Shown here piece by piece: positions 1-6,234 of a DNA stretch of 64,000 nucleotides; position 1 is the first letter of the stretch, and each line of letters starts with the position of its first letter. The translations under genes were made by a program, and so were the position numbers. Origin of the DNA: Granulimonas faecalis (GTDB lineage: Bacteria > Actinomycetota > Coriobacteriia > Coriobacteriales > Atopobiaceae); contig NZ_BQKC01000001.1 in the NCBI RefSeq assembly GCF_022834715.1, positions 842,501-906,500 on the forward strand, given 5' to 3'. A model generated the notes under the pieces. It ran no database searches. It was given only the letters and a program-made list of their open reading frames with translations, and had not been told where the DNA came from.

Positions 1-600
1 TTCGCGGCCAAGCCCTACTCGCCCGAGTTCATCCGCGGCATCCGCGCCATCCCGTGCCCCTACCACGACTACTACTTCCACACCGCCGAGCAACTGGACG
101 AGTTCCGGACCGGCAACGTCCGCGGCGAGGTGGTGGGCCGCCTCGAGGAGACGCTCTTTGCGACCTACCGCGACGTGCGCCTCGACGTGAAGCCTCCCGA
201 GCTCGCCCAGCGCGGCGGGGCCCGCTACAGCGACGCCGCCTGCGACTTGCTCGCCTCCATCCACAGCGGCGCCGGCGACATCCAGTACGTGGACGTCCGC
301 AACCGCGGGTGCATCGCCGACCTGCCCTACGACAGCGCCGTGGAGGTGGCCTGCCGCATCACGGCCGACGGGGCCGAGCCCCTGGCAACCGGGCGCCTCA
401 ACCCTCGCATCGCCGGCCCGGTCCACATGATCAAGGGCTTCGAGCGCCTCGTCGTGGAGGCCGCCGTCACCGGCGACCGCGACCTCGCCGTGGCCGCCCT
501 CGCCCAGAACCCGCTCTGCCCCACGGAGTCGACGTCCGTCGCCGTCGTCGACGAGCTTCTCCGCGCCCACGGGGAGTACCTCCCGCAGTTCTCCCGGTAG
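1..600 (+). CDS. GH4 family 6-phospho-glucosidase, C-terminal part (5' truncated)
   Basis: The reading frame is open from base 1 to the stop at 598-600, so only about 199 C-terminal residues lie in the window. The text resembles the C-terminal half of NAD- and metal-dependent glycosidases of family GH4, with the typical end NPLCPTESTSVAVVDELLRAHGEYLPQF. These cytoplasmic enzymes hydrolyse 6-phospho-alpha- or beta-glucosides delivered by a PTS. The following lactose/cellobiose-type IIB and IIC genes make 6-phospho-beta-glucosidase the likeliest activity. The catalytic N-terminal Rossmann part and metal ligands lie upstream of the window, so alpha versus beta specificity cannot be read here. 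Confidence 0.85.
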   Translation, partial: FAAKPYSPEFIRGIRAIPCPYHDYYFHTAEQLDEFRTGNVRGEVVGRLEETLFATYRDVRLDVKPPELAQRGGARYSDAACDLLASIHSGAGDIQYVDVRNRGCIADLPYDSAVEVACRITADGAEPLATGRLNPRIAGPVHMIKGFERLVVEAAVTGDRDLAVAALAQNPLCPTESTSVAVVDELLRAHGEYLPQFSR

Positions 601-676
601 GGGAGGGCGCGCCCCGGCGTGAACCAACGGTCTGCCGCGGCCGGCCGATGAGAGGCCAGGGCCTTGGCCCACGACC

Positions 677-991
677 ATGAAAGGACCCGCCACGACCAAC
701 ATCCTCCTCGTGTGCTCCGCAGGCATGTCCACGAGCATGCTCGTGAAGAAGATGGAGCAGGAGGCGGAGAGGCGCGGCGTCGAGGCCCGCATCCGGGCCG
801 TCGCCGACGCCAAGGCCGCCGAGAACGTGGGCGAGGCCGACGTGATGCTGCTCGGCCCCCAGGCGCGCTTCATGCTCGACAAGATGCGCGTCCTTGCCGG
901 CGACACCCCGGTGGACGTCATCGACATGCGCACCTACGGCGCCATGAACGGCGCCGCCGTCCTCGACCAGGCCCTCGCCCTTATCGGCTAG
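677..991 (+). CDS. PTS system lactose/cellobiose-family IIB component
   Basis: 104 residues, the usual size of a free-standing IIB of the lactose/cellobiose family. The N-terminal beta strand leads into LLVCSAGMSTSMLVKKM, the phosphocysteine loop; the Cys accepts phosphate from IIA and passes it to the sugar bound by IIC. It sits 76 bp after the GH4 gene and 25 bp before the IIC gene, consistent with one operon. No IIA gene is seen in the window; it may lie upstream of base 1 or elsewhere. Confidence 0.93.
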   Translation: MKGPATTNILLVCSAGMSTSMLVKKMEQEAERRGVEARIRAVADAKAAENVGEADVMLLGPQARFMLDKMRVLAGDTPVDVIDMRTYGAMNGAAVLDQALALIG

Positions 992-1016
992 GCGACCGGA
1001 CCCAAGGAGGTATCCC

Positions 1017-2447
1017 ATGGCATCGCCCATGAAGGGGTTCATGAACTGGATGGGGACCAAGTTCATGCCCATCGCCACCCGCATCGGCAACCAGCGTCAC
1101 CTCGTGGCCATCCGCGACGGCTTCATCTCCATCATGCCCGTGACCATGGTGGGCTCCATCGCCGTTCTGCTCAACGTCTTCTTTCGCGACCTGCCCGCCA
1201 TGTGGTGGGGCGAGGGCAACGCCTTCACCGAGGCCTGTGCCCAGCTCATCTCCATTAACGGCTTCGTGTGGAATGGCTCGCTCGCCATTCTCGGCCTGTG
1301 CTTCACGTTCTCCCTCGGGTACCACCTCTCGCGGTCCTACGGGGTCAACGCCATCGCCGGCGGCGTCATAGCCCTGTCGGCAGTCGTGTGCACGATGAAC
1401 CTCGCGCCGGCCTTTTCCTACGTGCTGCCCGAGGTGGGCGCCGACGCCGTGCCCGCGCTGCAGGCAGCCGGCCTCGCCGTGACGGAGGCCGACGGCGCCG
1501 TGAGCCTGGCGGTCACCGGCGCAGGCATGATCTCCACGGAGCTTACGAGCGCCACGGGCCTGTTCACTTGCCTGATCTTTGGCATGGTGTCCACCATGAT
1601 CTATGTGGAGCTCACGCTCAAGAAGATCACCATCAAGCTCCCCGAGAACGTTCCGCCCGCCGTGTCCAACGCCTTCACGGCCATCATCCCCGGCTGCCTG
1701 GCCATCTACGTCTGCGCCATCGTCACCCAGGTGTGCGTGAACCTCACGGGCGAGTACCCCAACGCGCTCATCAGCGAGATGATCCAAAAGCCGCTTTTGG
1801 GCATGAGCCAGAGCTTCTTCGCCGTCGTCCTCACCAACTTCCTCATGCAGCTGTTCTGGTTCTTCGGCATCCACGGCTCCAACGTCATGGCGCCCATCAC
1901 CGAGGGCATCTACACCCCGGCCCTGCTCGAGAACCTCCAGGTGTGGAACGCCACCCACGACGTCTCCCAGATGCCCTACCTGTGGACCCGCGGCTCCTTT
2001 GACGCCTACACCATGATGGGCGGCTCCGGCATCACCCTCGGCCTGCTCATCGCTGTGTTCGCCTTCTCGCGCCGCGAGGACTCTCGCACCATCGCCAAGC
2101 TCTCTGCCCCCATGGGCGTCTTCAACATCAACGAGCCTGTGGTCTTTGGCATGCCCATCGTCTTGAACCCGCTCTACCTCATCCCCTGGCTGCTCGTGCC
2201 CGTGGTTGCCACGGTCGTGGCCTACCTCTTCACCGCTGCCGGCATCATTCCGCCCGTCTTCATCCAGGTGCCTTGGATCATGCCCGTGGGCCTCTATGCC
2301 TTCTTCGCCACGGGAGGAAACGTCATCGCAGGCCTTGTGGCCCTGCTCAACCTCGCCATCTCCTTTGCCATCTGGACGCCGTTCGTGCTCCTTGCCAACC
2401 GTGACGCCGCCGCCGAGGCCGCGGCGGAGGAGAAGTTCGACCAGTAG
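1017..2447 (+). CDS. PTS system lactose/cellobiose-family IIC permease
   Basis: 476-residue polytopic membrane protein, the expected size for the EIIC channel of the cellobiose/beta-glucoside PTS. It starts with an amphipathic stretch and FMPIATRIGNQRHLVAIRDG, typical of this family, and carries the later conserved segment FNINEPVVFGMPIVLNP that lines the sugar site. It imports and phosphorylates a disaccharide together with the upstream IIB; the GH4 enzyme then splits the product. The start is supported by AAGGAGG at 1003-1009. A 70-residue insert rich in Ala, Val and Asp (about residues 140-170) lies between two membrane segments. Confidence 0.93.
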   Translation: MASPMKGFMNWMGTKFMPIATRIGNQRHLVAIRDGFISIMPVTMVGSIAVLLNVFFRDLPAMWWGEGNAFTEACAQLISINGFVWNGSLAILGLCFTFSLGYHLSRSYGVNAIAGGVIALSAVVCTMNLAPAFSYVLPEVGADAVPALQAAGLAVTEADGAVSLAVTGAGMISTELTSATGLFTCLIFGMVSTMIYVELTLKKITIKLPENVPPAVSNAFTAIIPGCLAIYVCAIVTQVCVNLTGEYPNALISEMIQKPLLGMSQSFFAVVLTNFLMQLFWFFGIHGSNVMAPITEGIYTPALLENLQVWNATHDVSQMPYLWTRGSFDAYTMMGGSGITLGLLIAVFAFSRREDSRTIAKLSAPMGVFNINEPVVFGMPIVLNPLYLIPWLLVPVVATVVAYLFTAAGIIPPVFIQVPWIMPVGLYAFFATGGNVIAGLVALLNLAISFAIWTPFVLLANRDAAAEAAAEEKFDQ

Positions 2448-2490
2448 CGACGCACTGACACTGTGCGAAGCCGTATCAGCATTGTGTGAC

Positions 2491-2518
2491 GGGGCGGGCG
2501 CTCGCGGGTGCCCGCCCC
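2491..2518 (+). terminator. GC-rich stem-loop after the PTS IIC gene
   Basis: A 9-bp inverted repeat (GGGGCGGGC / GCCCGCCCC) lies 43 bp after the IIC stop and before the ribosome binding site of the next small gene. There is no U tract, so it may be a partial terminator or an RNA-stabilising hairpin inside the operon. Confidence 0.5.
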
Positions 2519-2535
2519 CTGAGAGAGGAGGCCCC

Positions 2536-2736
2536 ATGGGCAAGCGCTCGTGGTCTGCGTTCGTCGTGGTCGTCGGCATGCTCTTTGTGCTGGCCTCCGC
2601 CGCCTTCGCCCCTGCAGGCACGACCGATGCGCCCCTTTTGGTGGGCGGTCTTGTCGTGGCGGCCGCAGGCGCCGCTTTCATGGTCCGCGCCCCGCGCCGC
2701 CTTCGCGCCGGCTCTCGTTCTGGGAGGTCGGCATGA
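2536..2736 (+). CDS. Small two-helix membrane protein of the PTS operon
   Basis: 66 residues. It has two hydrophobic segments (about residues 8-25 and 33-50) and a basic tail rich in Arg. The start at 2536 is chosen because GAGAGGAGG lies just upstream; longer frames upstream run into the IIC gene and are shadows. Its stop overlaps the next start in an ATGA arrangement (2733-2736), implying translational coupling with the DUF3284 gene. I do not recognise a family. Its place suggests an accessory role in the beta-glucoside PTS operon, but this is inference only. Confidence 0.65.
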   Translation: MGKRSWSAFVVVVGMLFVLASAAFAPAGTTDAPLLVGGLVVAAAGAAFMVRAPRRLRAGSRSGRSA

Positions 2737-3164
2737 GGGTGCAGCGGGCGGTTGCCGCCTCTCCCGAGCGCGTCTTTGCGCTGATCGAGCGCTCCGTTGC
2801 CGCCGACATGGAGCAGGCGGGGCGTAAGCCGGGGCCTGCGGGCATCCGTCGGGGAACCGCCTACACCAAGTCCATGCGTACCAAGCTGGGCGCTTCGCGT
2901 TCGGTCAAGGTGCGGGTGGAGGCCTTTGACGCCCCGCACCTGTACGAGGCGTCCTTCACGAGCGCGGACGGCGTCAACCGGGTGCGCTACGAGGTGGAAT
3001 CCGCAGGAGGCGGCGCTCTGGTCTCCTACGAGGAGTCCTTTGAGGCCCCCACGAGGCTGGGCTCGCTCAACGGCCGCATTATGCAGCGCCTATACGCCCA
3101 CCGGGCCAAGCGACGCATGAACGCCCTGCTCGACGTTATGGAGGCCCAGCTGGCCGCCGAGTGA
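2733..3164 (+). CDS. DUF3284 family protein
   Basis: 143 residues, beginning MRVQRAVAASPERVFALIERSV, which is the usual opening of DUF3284 proteins (a START/SRPBCC-like fold by the look of the first helix-strand pattern). Family members of about 140 residues are commonly encoded beside lactose/cellobiose PTS genes, and here the gene overlaps the preceding membrane-protein gene by 4 bp. The function of the family is unknown; a ligand-binding or regulatory role for the PTS is a guess. The ATG at 2733 is preferred over upstream in-frame ATGs because of the coupling overlap and GGGAGG at 2722-2727. Confidence 0.82.
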   Translation: MRVQRAVAASPERVFALIERSVAADMEQAGRKPGPAGIRRGTAYTKSMRTKLGASRSVKVRVEAFDAPHLYEASFTSADGVNRVRYEVESAGGGALVSYEESFEAPTRLGSLNGRIMQRLYAHRAKRRMNALLDVMEAQLAAE

Positions 3165-3419
3165 AACCGACGCCTGAAAACAGAGAAGAGTAAACTTAAC
3201 GGCATCGGGACCCACCTTATCCTCGGCCTTTTTCTTAGACCTGTCGGTGTCCTGTGCCTCCTGGTTGCCCGAGACGCCCTCCAGGGCCCCTACCCGCTCC
3301 TCGAGGGCGGCCACACGGGCTTTGAGATCGGCTGTGTTTCCGGCGCCCGAGCACCCGGCAAGGACGATAAGGGCCGCGGCGGAAAGAGCCGTTAAAGCGG
3401 CCTTTGGCTTGCTCATCAT
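3090..3419 (-). pseudogene. Truncated lipoprotein with coiled coil (probable gene remnant)
   Basis: The N-terminus reads MMSKPKAALTALSAAALIV then LAGC, a clear type II signal peptide with lipobox (Cys about residue 24). A short heptad region follows (DLKARVAALEERVGALEG), then a charged linker. After about residue 75 the frame loses protein-like character and runs antisense into the end of the DUF3284 gene, stopping at 3090. Lipoproteins of coriobacteria with this opening usually continue much further, so I read this as the 5' remnant of a gene whose 3' part is lost. AAGGAAA upstream of the ATG on the minus strand supports the start. An intact short lipoprotein is the alternative. Confidence 0.5.
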
Positions 3420-3555
3420 AGTTTTCCTTATAACTGCCTGATATTTAACGGTCAAAGGAAACCAAAGGTTCGCATCGCAGCGCATCCAGCGTTGTCCGGG
3501 CGTTTGTTCTGAGAGGTGGCAGCAAGAGTGTCGCTGGTAGTCCCCAGCACAATAC

Positions 3556-3576
3556 TTTTCGCGGCGAAAATATACT
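3556..3576 (+). promoter_or_regulatory. Palindrome plus TATACT -10 box before the radical SAM cassette
   Basis: A perfect 7-1-7 palindrome TTTTCGCGGCGAAAA (3556-3570) directly abuts TATACT (3571-3576), a near-consensus -10 element on the plus strand. No good -35 box lies 16-18 bp upstream, which would fit an activator- or repressor-controlled promoter. The region 3420-3699 otherwise holds only the left 26-bp repeat and the ribosome binding site AAAAAGGGG (3683-3691). Confidence 0.4.
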
Positions 3577-3585
3577 CCCTGCGTG

Positions 3586-3611
3586 TGACAAAACAACCTG
3601 GTACCTTGTCA
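3586..3611 (+). repeat. 26-bp direct repeat, left copy
   Basis: Begins TGACAAAACAACC and ends TGGTACCTTGTCA. The same 26 bp occur at 6209-6234 with one mismatch (A/G at the eighth base). The ends are inverted (TGACAA / TTGTCA) and the core holds GGTACC. The two copies, in direct orientation, bracket the lower-GC radical SAM cassette. Confidence 0.85.
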
Positions 3612-3699
3612 CAGTCTGGTTCCGATACCACCGGCAATAAACAATAATCGTACGGTGTTGCGTCCATCGGCCTATCTTCTTCAAAAAGGGGTTGATGTC

Positions 3700-4515
3700 A
3701 TGAGCATTACGCCGAACGATGTCGTTGTCTGCAGCGAGATTGTGTACGACCGCGAAGAAAAGAGCGGATTTCACTCTCTGCTGTTTGCGGTAACCGGAAA
3801 CGAGCCCGTTATCGTCAACGAGAGCGCCTACAGGGTTCTTATGGAATGTCCCCGCGCCAGCAAGGTCTCTGCCATACAAAGCAATGTAAAGGCCGGTTAT
3901 GGCAACCAGGACAGTAGGAGTATTGAGCAAGATGTCTTGGACTGCCTCGACCAGATGACCGCAATGGGGGTGGTCCGCAAGGTCTTACCCGATGGTCCGG
4001 ACTTTGTCCATCTGACTGCAGACGACATTAGGGAGCTTCTGTCTTTCGATTGGGAGCGTTTCGACAAGGATGCTCCAAAGGATAACTTGCGCATTCGTTC
4101 CTGCAATTTTCCTGTATGCACGCTTTCAAGCCCCCTTGTGGCCCGGTCGATTCTATTTCGTGAGGACTTCGACTTTTTCCTGCTCAGGTCCGATATTGCG
4201 AGCAAAGTAGAGGGCTACGTTGTAACCAGGGCGACCGACGAGATTCTGAGCGGCTCAGTCGAGGTGCTGTGCTGCAACCTCCCTACCGGGGCCGTCGGCA
4301 AGGCCATTGAGACTGTTTTCTGCTTCTATGACAGATTCGCGAAGGTCCGAAGGCTCGTTGCCCTTTGCAGCTCAGAGGAACTCGATGGTTTGAGCCGGGT
4401 GGGCATGCCTTCCTCTGACTTGAAGATTTGCGGTGTGCTCGAGGTGCCCAACAATTGCGGCGATGGCGGCTCTTTGTTCTTGGTCGTCGCTTCTCGTCTT
4501 GAGAAGGCGTCATGA
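3700..4515 (+). CDS. PqqD-like/RRE-containing protein of a radical SAM cassette
   Basis: 271 residues. Residues about 5-96 look like a PqqD-type recognition element (RRE): beta strands near the start, then NESAYRVLMEC, and a helix-loop-helix with SIEQDVLDCLDQMTAMGVVRKV. RRE domains bind the leader of a precursor peptide and present it to a modifying enzyme. Residues 100-271 match nothing I recognise; this part has several Cys and no membrane segment. The start at 3700 follows AAAAAGGGG with 8-bp spacing; an in-frame ATG at 3655 lacks a site. The stop overlaps the radical SAM start in ATGA (4512-4515), so the two are probably coupled. Base composition is clearly less GC-rich than that of its surroundings, suggesting transfer. 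Confidence 0.7.
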   Translation: MSITPNDVVVCSEIVYDREEKSGFHSLLFAVTGNEPVIVNESAYRVLMECPRASKVSAIQSNVKAGYGNQDSRSIEQDVLDCLDQMTAMGVVRKVLPDGPDFVHLTADDIRELLSFDWERFDKDAPKDNLRIRSCNFPVCTLSSPLVARSILFREDFDFFLLRSDIASKVEGYVVTRATDEILSGSVEVLCCNLPTGAVGKAIETVFCFYDRFAKVRRLVALCSSEELDGLSRVGMPSSDLKICGVLEVPNNCGDGGSLFLVVASRLEKAS

Positions 4516-5543
4516 ACCCCTACGTCGGTGTGGTGTCGTTCCCCCATCACGTCGCCTTTGACATCACTAATCGGTGCAACCTCCGTTGCTTGCATTGCTA
4601 CAACAGTAGCGGCGAGAACTGTGTCATGAAAGACGAGATGGGAGACGGGGAGGTCTTAGACTTCGTTCGATCGGTTGCAGTCAAAAGGCCCTATAGCTTT
4701 TGCTTTTGCGGCGGAGAGCCGCTTCTCAGGGCCTCCCTTGTGATGGGGGCGCTTGAAGAGCTGCGGACAGGTAAAGTCAATGTCGGCCTTGTGACGAACG
4801 GGATGCTGCTTGATCGGGAGATAGCTAGCGATCTCGAGAAGTGCGGTCTTAGTGGCATTCAGATTAGCCTCGATGGCAACAAAGGAAGCCATAACAGGCT
4901 CCGGGGCAACAAGGGTGCTTATGATGGTGCAATTCGCGCTATAGACAATGTGCTTCGCCATACAGACCTTCATTTGCAGATTGCTTTCTCTCCGACATCC
5001 TTTAATATATGCAATGTCGTAGAAGAAATTAAATTAATTGAGCAGTTGCTCCACGACAGTGGCCGCCTCGAGCGCAATTGGGCCGATCGGGTCGAACTCA
5101 GGGTCCAGCCTATGATGTTGCTTGGACGGGCAAGATGCCACAGCGATATAGTTCCTGACGCCGATCAGTATGACAGCTTAGTACGGAAAATCAGAAGACT
5201 GCAGAAAGGCTCTTTCGGCTGTTCTGTCTCCTTGATATGGGGTGATCCCGTGGACCACTTGGTCCGGTATGCTGATTCAAAGCGCTTGTCAACTCATGTC
5301 GCTGTGCACGCAAACGGCGATATTGTCGTGTCGCCATATCTGAATATGGTTGTCGGCAACGTCAAGAGGCACAGTTTGGCAGAGTACTGGGCCTCTGGTC
5401 TCAACTCGGTCTGGTCTCTGCCTTTTATCAGGTCGCAATGCTCCCGTATCTTGTGCACTCGCGATATGGATGAGGTTTCAAAGATTGATGGTGACCTGAA
5501 TCAAGGCCATGGAACAGTGGTCGATCTTATTGATAAAAAGTAA
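4512..5543 (+). CDS. Radical SAM peptide-modifying enzyme (SPASM-like, degenerate)
   Basis: 343 residues. The [4Fe-4S]-AdoMet motif CNLRCLHC is at residues 22-29 (C22, C26, C29), followed by GGEPLL at 67-72 and the strand ISLDG near 118-122. Near residues 263-293 the text VHANGDIVVSPYLNMVVGN with SLAEYW has the layout of a SPASM domain (normally NG-x-CP and GN), but the canonical Cys before Pro is replaced by Ser. Other Cys occur late (CSRILC). With an RRE protein upstream and a short peptide gene downstream, a RiPP maturase is the most likely role. The reaction cannot be told from sequence. Codon use is A/T-richer than that of the neighbours. Confidence 0.85.
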   Translation: MNPYVGVVSFPHHVAFDITNRCNLRCLHCYNSSGENCVMKDEMGDGEVLDFVRSVAVKRPYSFCFCGGEPLLRASLVMGALEELRTGKVNVGLVTNGMLLDREIASDLEKCGLSGIQISLDGNKGSHNRLRGNKGAYDGAIRAIDNVLRHTDLHLQIAFSPTSFNICNVVEEIKLIEQLLHDSGRLERNWADRVELRVQPMMLLGRARCHSDIVPDADQYDSLVRKIRRLQKGSFGCSVSLIWGDPVDHLVRYADSKRLSTHVAVHANGDIVVSPYLNMVVGNVKRHSLAEYWASGLNSVWSLPFIRSQCSRILCTRDMDEVSKIDGDLNQGHGTVVDLIDKK

Positions 5544-5585
5544 AATAACTTGAATCAAGATAAAAGTGAACGAATGGAGAGAGCC

Positions 5586-5822
5586 ATGGGAGAAGAACGC
5601 TATGATCACGGAGTACTTGCGTCGTATCGTGCGCCGGCAATTGATTTCCTTGAGGGACCCAACGAGAGTGTTCGTCCTGGCGGAAGTATCGTCTACGATT
5701 ACGATTATGTGCTCGGTCAGAACATTTTGATTGGTGTTACGGCCGCTATTGCATTTCAGGTTGTTAGTCTTCCGGAAGCCATTCCGAGCGTCTTGCCCTC
5801 TTTGCCTGAGGCAAAGATATGA
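5586..5822 (+). CDS. 78-residue cysteine-free peptide, candidate RiPP precursor
   Basis: Start ATG 5586 is chosen because GGAGAGAG sits 4-5 bp upstream; ATG 5574 and TTG 5550 are in frame but poorer. The acidic N-terminal half (MGEERYDHGVLASYRAPAID) could be a leader. It is followed by a Tyr/Asp cluster YDYDY (about 37-41), a hydrophobic run LGQNILIGVTAAIAFQVV (43-60), and a tail in which SLPEA occurs twice (61-65 and 72-76). There is no Cys, so thioether chemistry is excluded. It lies 42 bp after the radical SAM gene and overlaps the next gene in ATGA. It could instead be a small membrane protein. Confidence 0.55.
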   Translation: MGEERYDHGVLASYRAPAIDFLEGPNESVRPGGSIVYDYDYVLGQNILIGVTAAIAFQVVSLPEAIPSVLPSLPEAKI

Positions 5823-6148
5823 ATGTAGATTTCCTTATCCCTACCATCGTTTCGTTCATGGGTTTGTCCCTGGCACTCGCGGTCGCGCTGATCGGAAACG
5901 AGGGCTCTGTTTACCCCCACCTCGTTGCCCAGATCCCCATTCCCCTGAGAGGGGCGTTTGTGAAGCGCTTAGGCCGTGGGTTCGCTGTGATATGTGGCGG
6001 CGCCTGCCTTCTCATGCTCGACCGGTTGTTTCCTGCGCTCGCCATCATCGAAATTCCCGCTCTTGTGGTGACGGTTGCCGGGGCCGCTCTCGTGCTCGTG
6101 ACGATGGCCGGGGTTGGCCTCGTCCCCCGAAGCCCGAAGGGCCGTTAG
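5819..6148 (+). CDS. Small membrane protein, last gene of the radical SAM cassette
   Basis: 109 residues with about three hydrophobic segments (roughly 5-25, 52-70 and 75-98) and a basic C-terminus. It starts inside the stop of the peptide gene (ATGA, 5819-5822), so it is probably translated by coupling. It has no family I know. Possible roles are export of, or immunity to, the product of the cassette, but nothing in the sequence proves this. GC content rises along this gene to chromosomal levels, so the boundary of the transferred segment may lie within or just after it. Confidence 0.6.
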   Translation: MNVDFLIPTIVSFMGLSLALAVALIGNEGSVYPHLVAQIPIPLRGAFVKRLGRGFAVICGGACLLMLDRLFPALAIIEIPALVVTVAGAALVLVTMAGVGLVPRSPKGR

Positions 6149-6170
6149 GCGCTCACTTCGAAATACTGCG

Positions 6171-6208
6171 CCTGAAAGCGGTTGAGGGCGCCCTCCACCG
6201 CTTTCAGG
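6171..6208 (+). terminator. Long palindrome between convergent genes
   Basis: Outer arms CCTGAAAGCGGT (6171-6182) and ACCGCTTTCAGG (6197-6208) are perfectly complementary over 12 bp. The loop holds another perfect palindrome, GAGGGCGCCCTC. The whole 38 bp is therefore an almost continuous hairpin on either strand. It lies between the convergent cassette and the lacI-type gene and would serve as a bidirectional terminator; it directly abuts the right 26-bp repeat. Confidence 0.7.
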
Positions 6209-6234
6209 TGACAAAGCAACCTGGTACCTTGTCA
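6209..6234 (+). repeat. 26-bp direct repeat, right copy
   Basis: Matches 3586-3611 at 25 of 26 positions and in the same orientation; the preceding G is also shared. Its last three bases are the stop codon of the minus-strand LacI-family gene. Sequence identity ends on both sides of the repeat. Confidence 0.85.

Noticed and set aside
981-2939. Long minus-strand open frame opposite the PTS IIC gene
   Set aside because: Composition is His/Gly/Asp/Ala-rich, as expected of the antisense of a GC-rich gene; no domain, and the plus strand holds a clear permease.
3420-6234. Insertion sequence or prophage as the source of the low-GC segment
   Set aside because: No transposase, integrase, phage gene or long terminal inverted repeats seen; only the 26-bp repeats support mobility.
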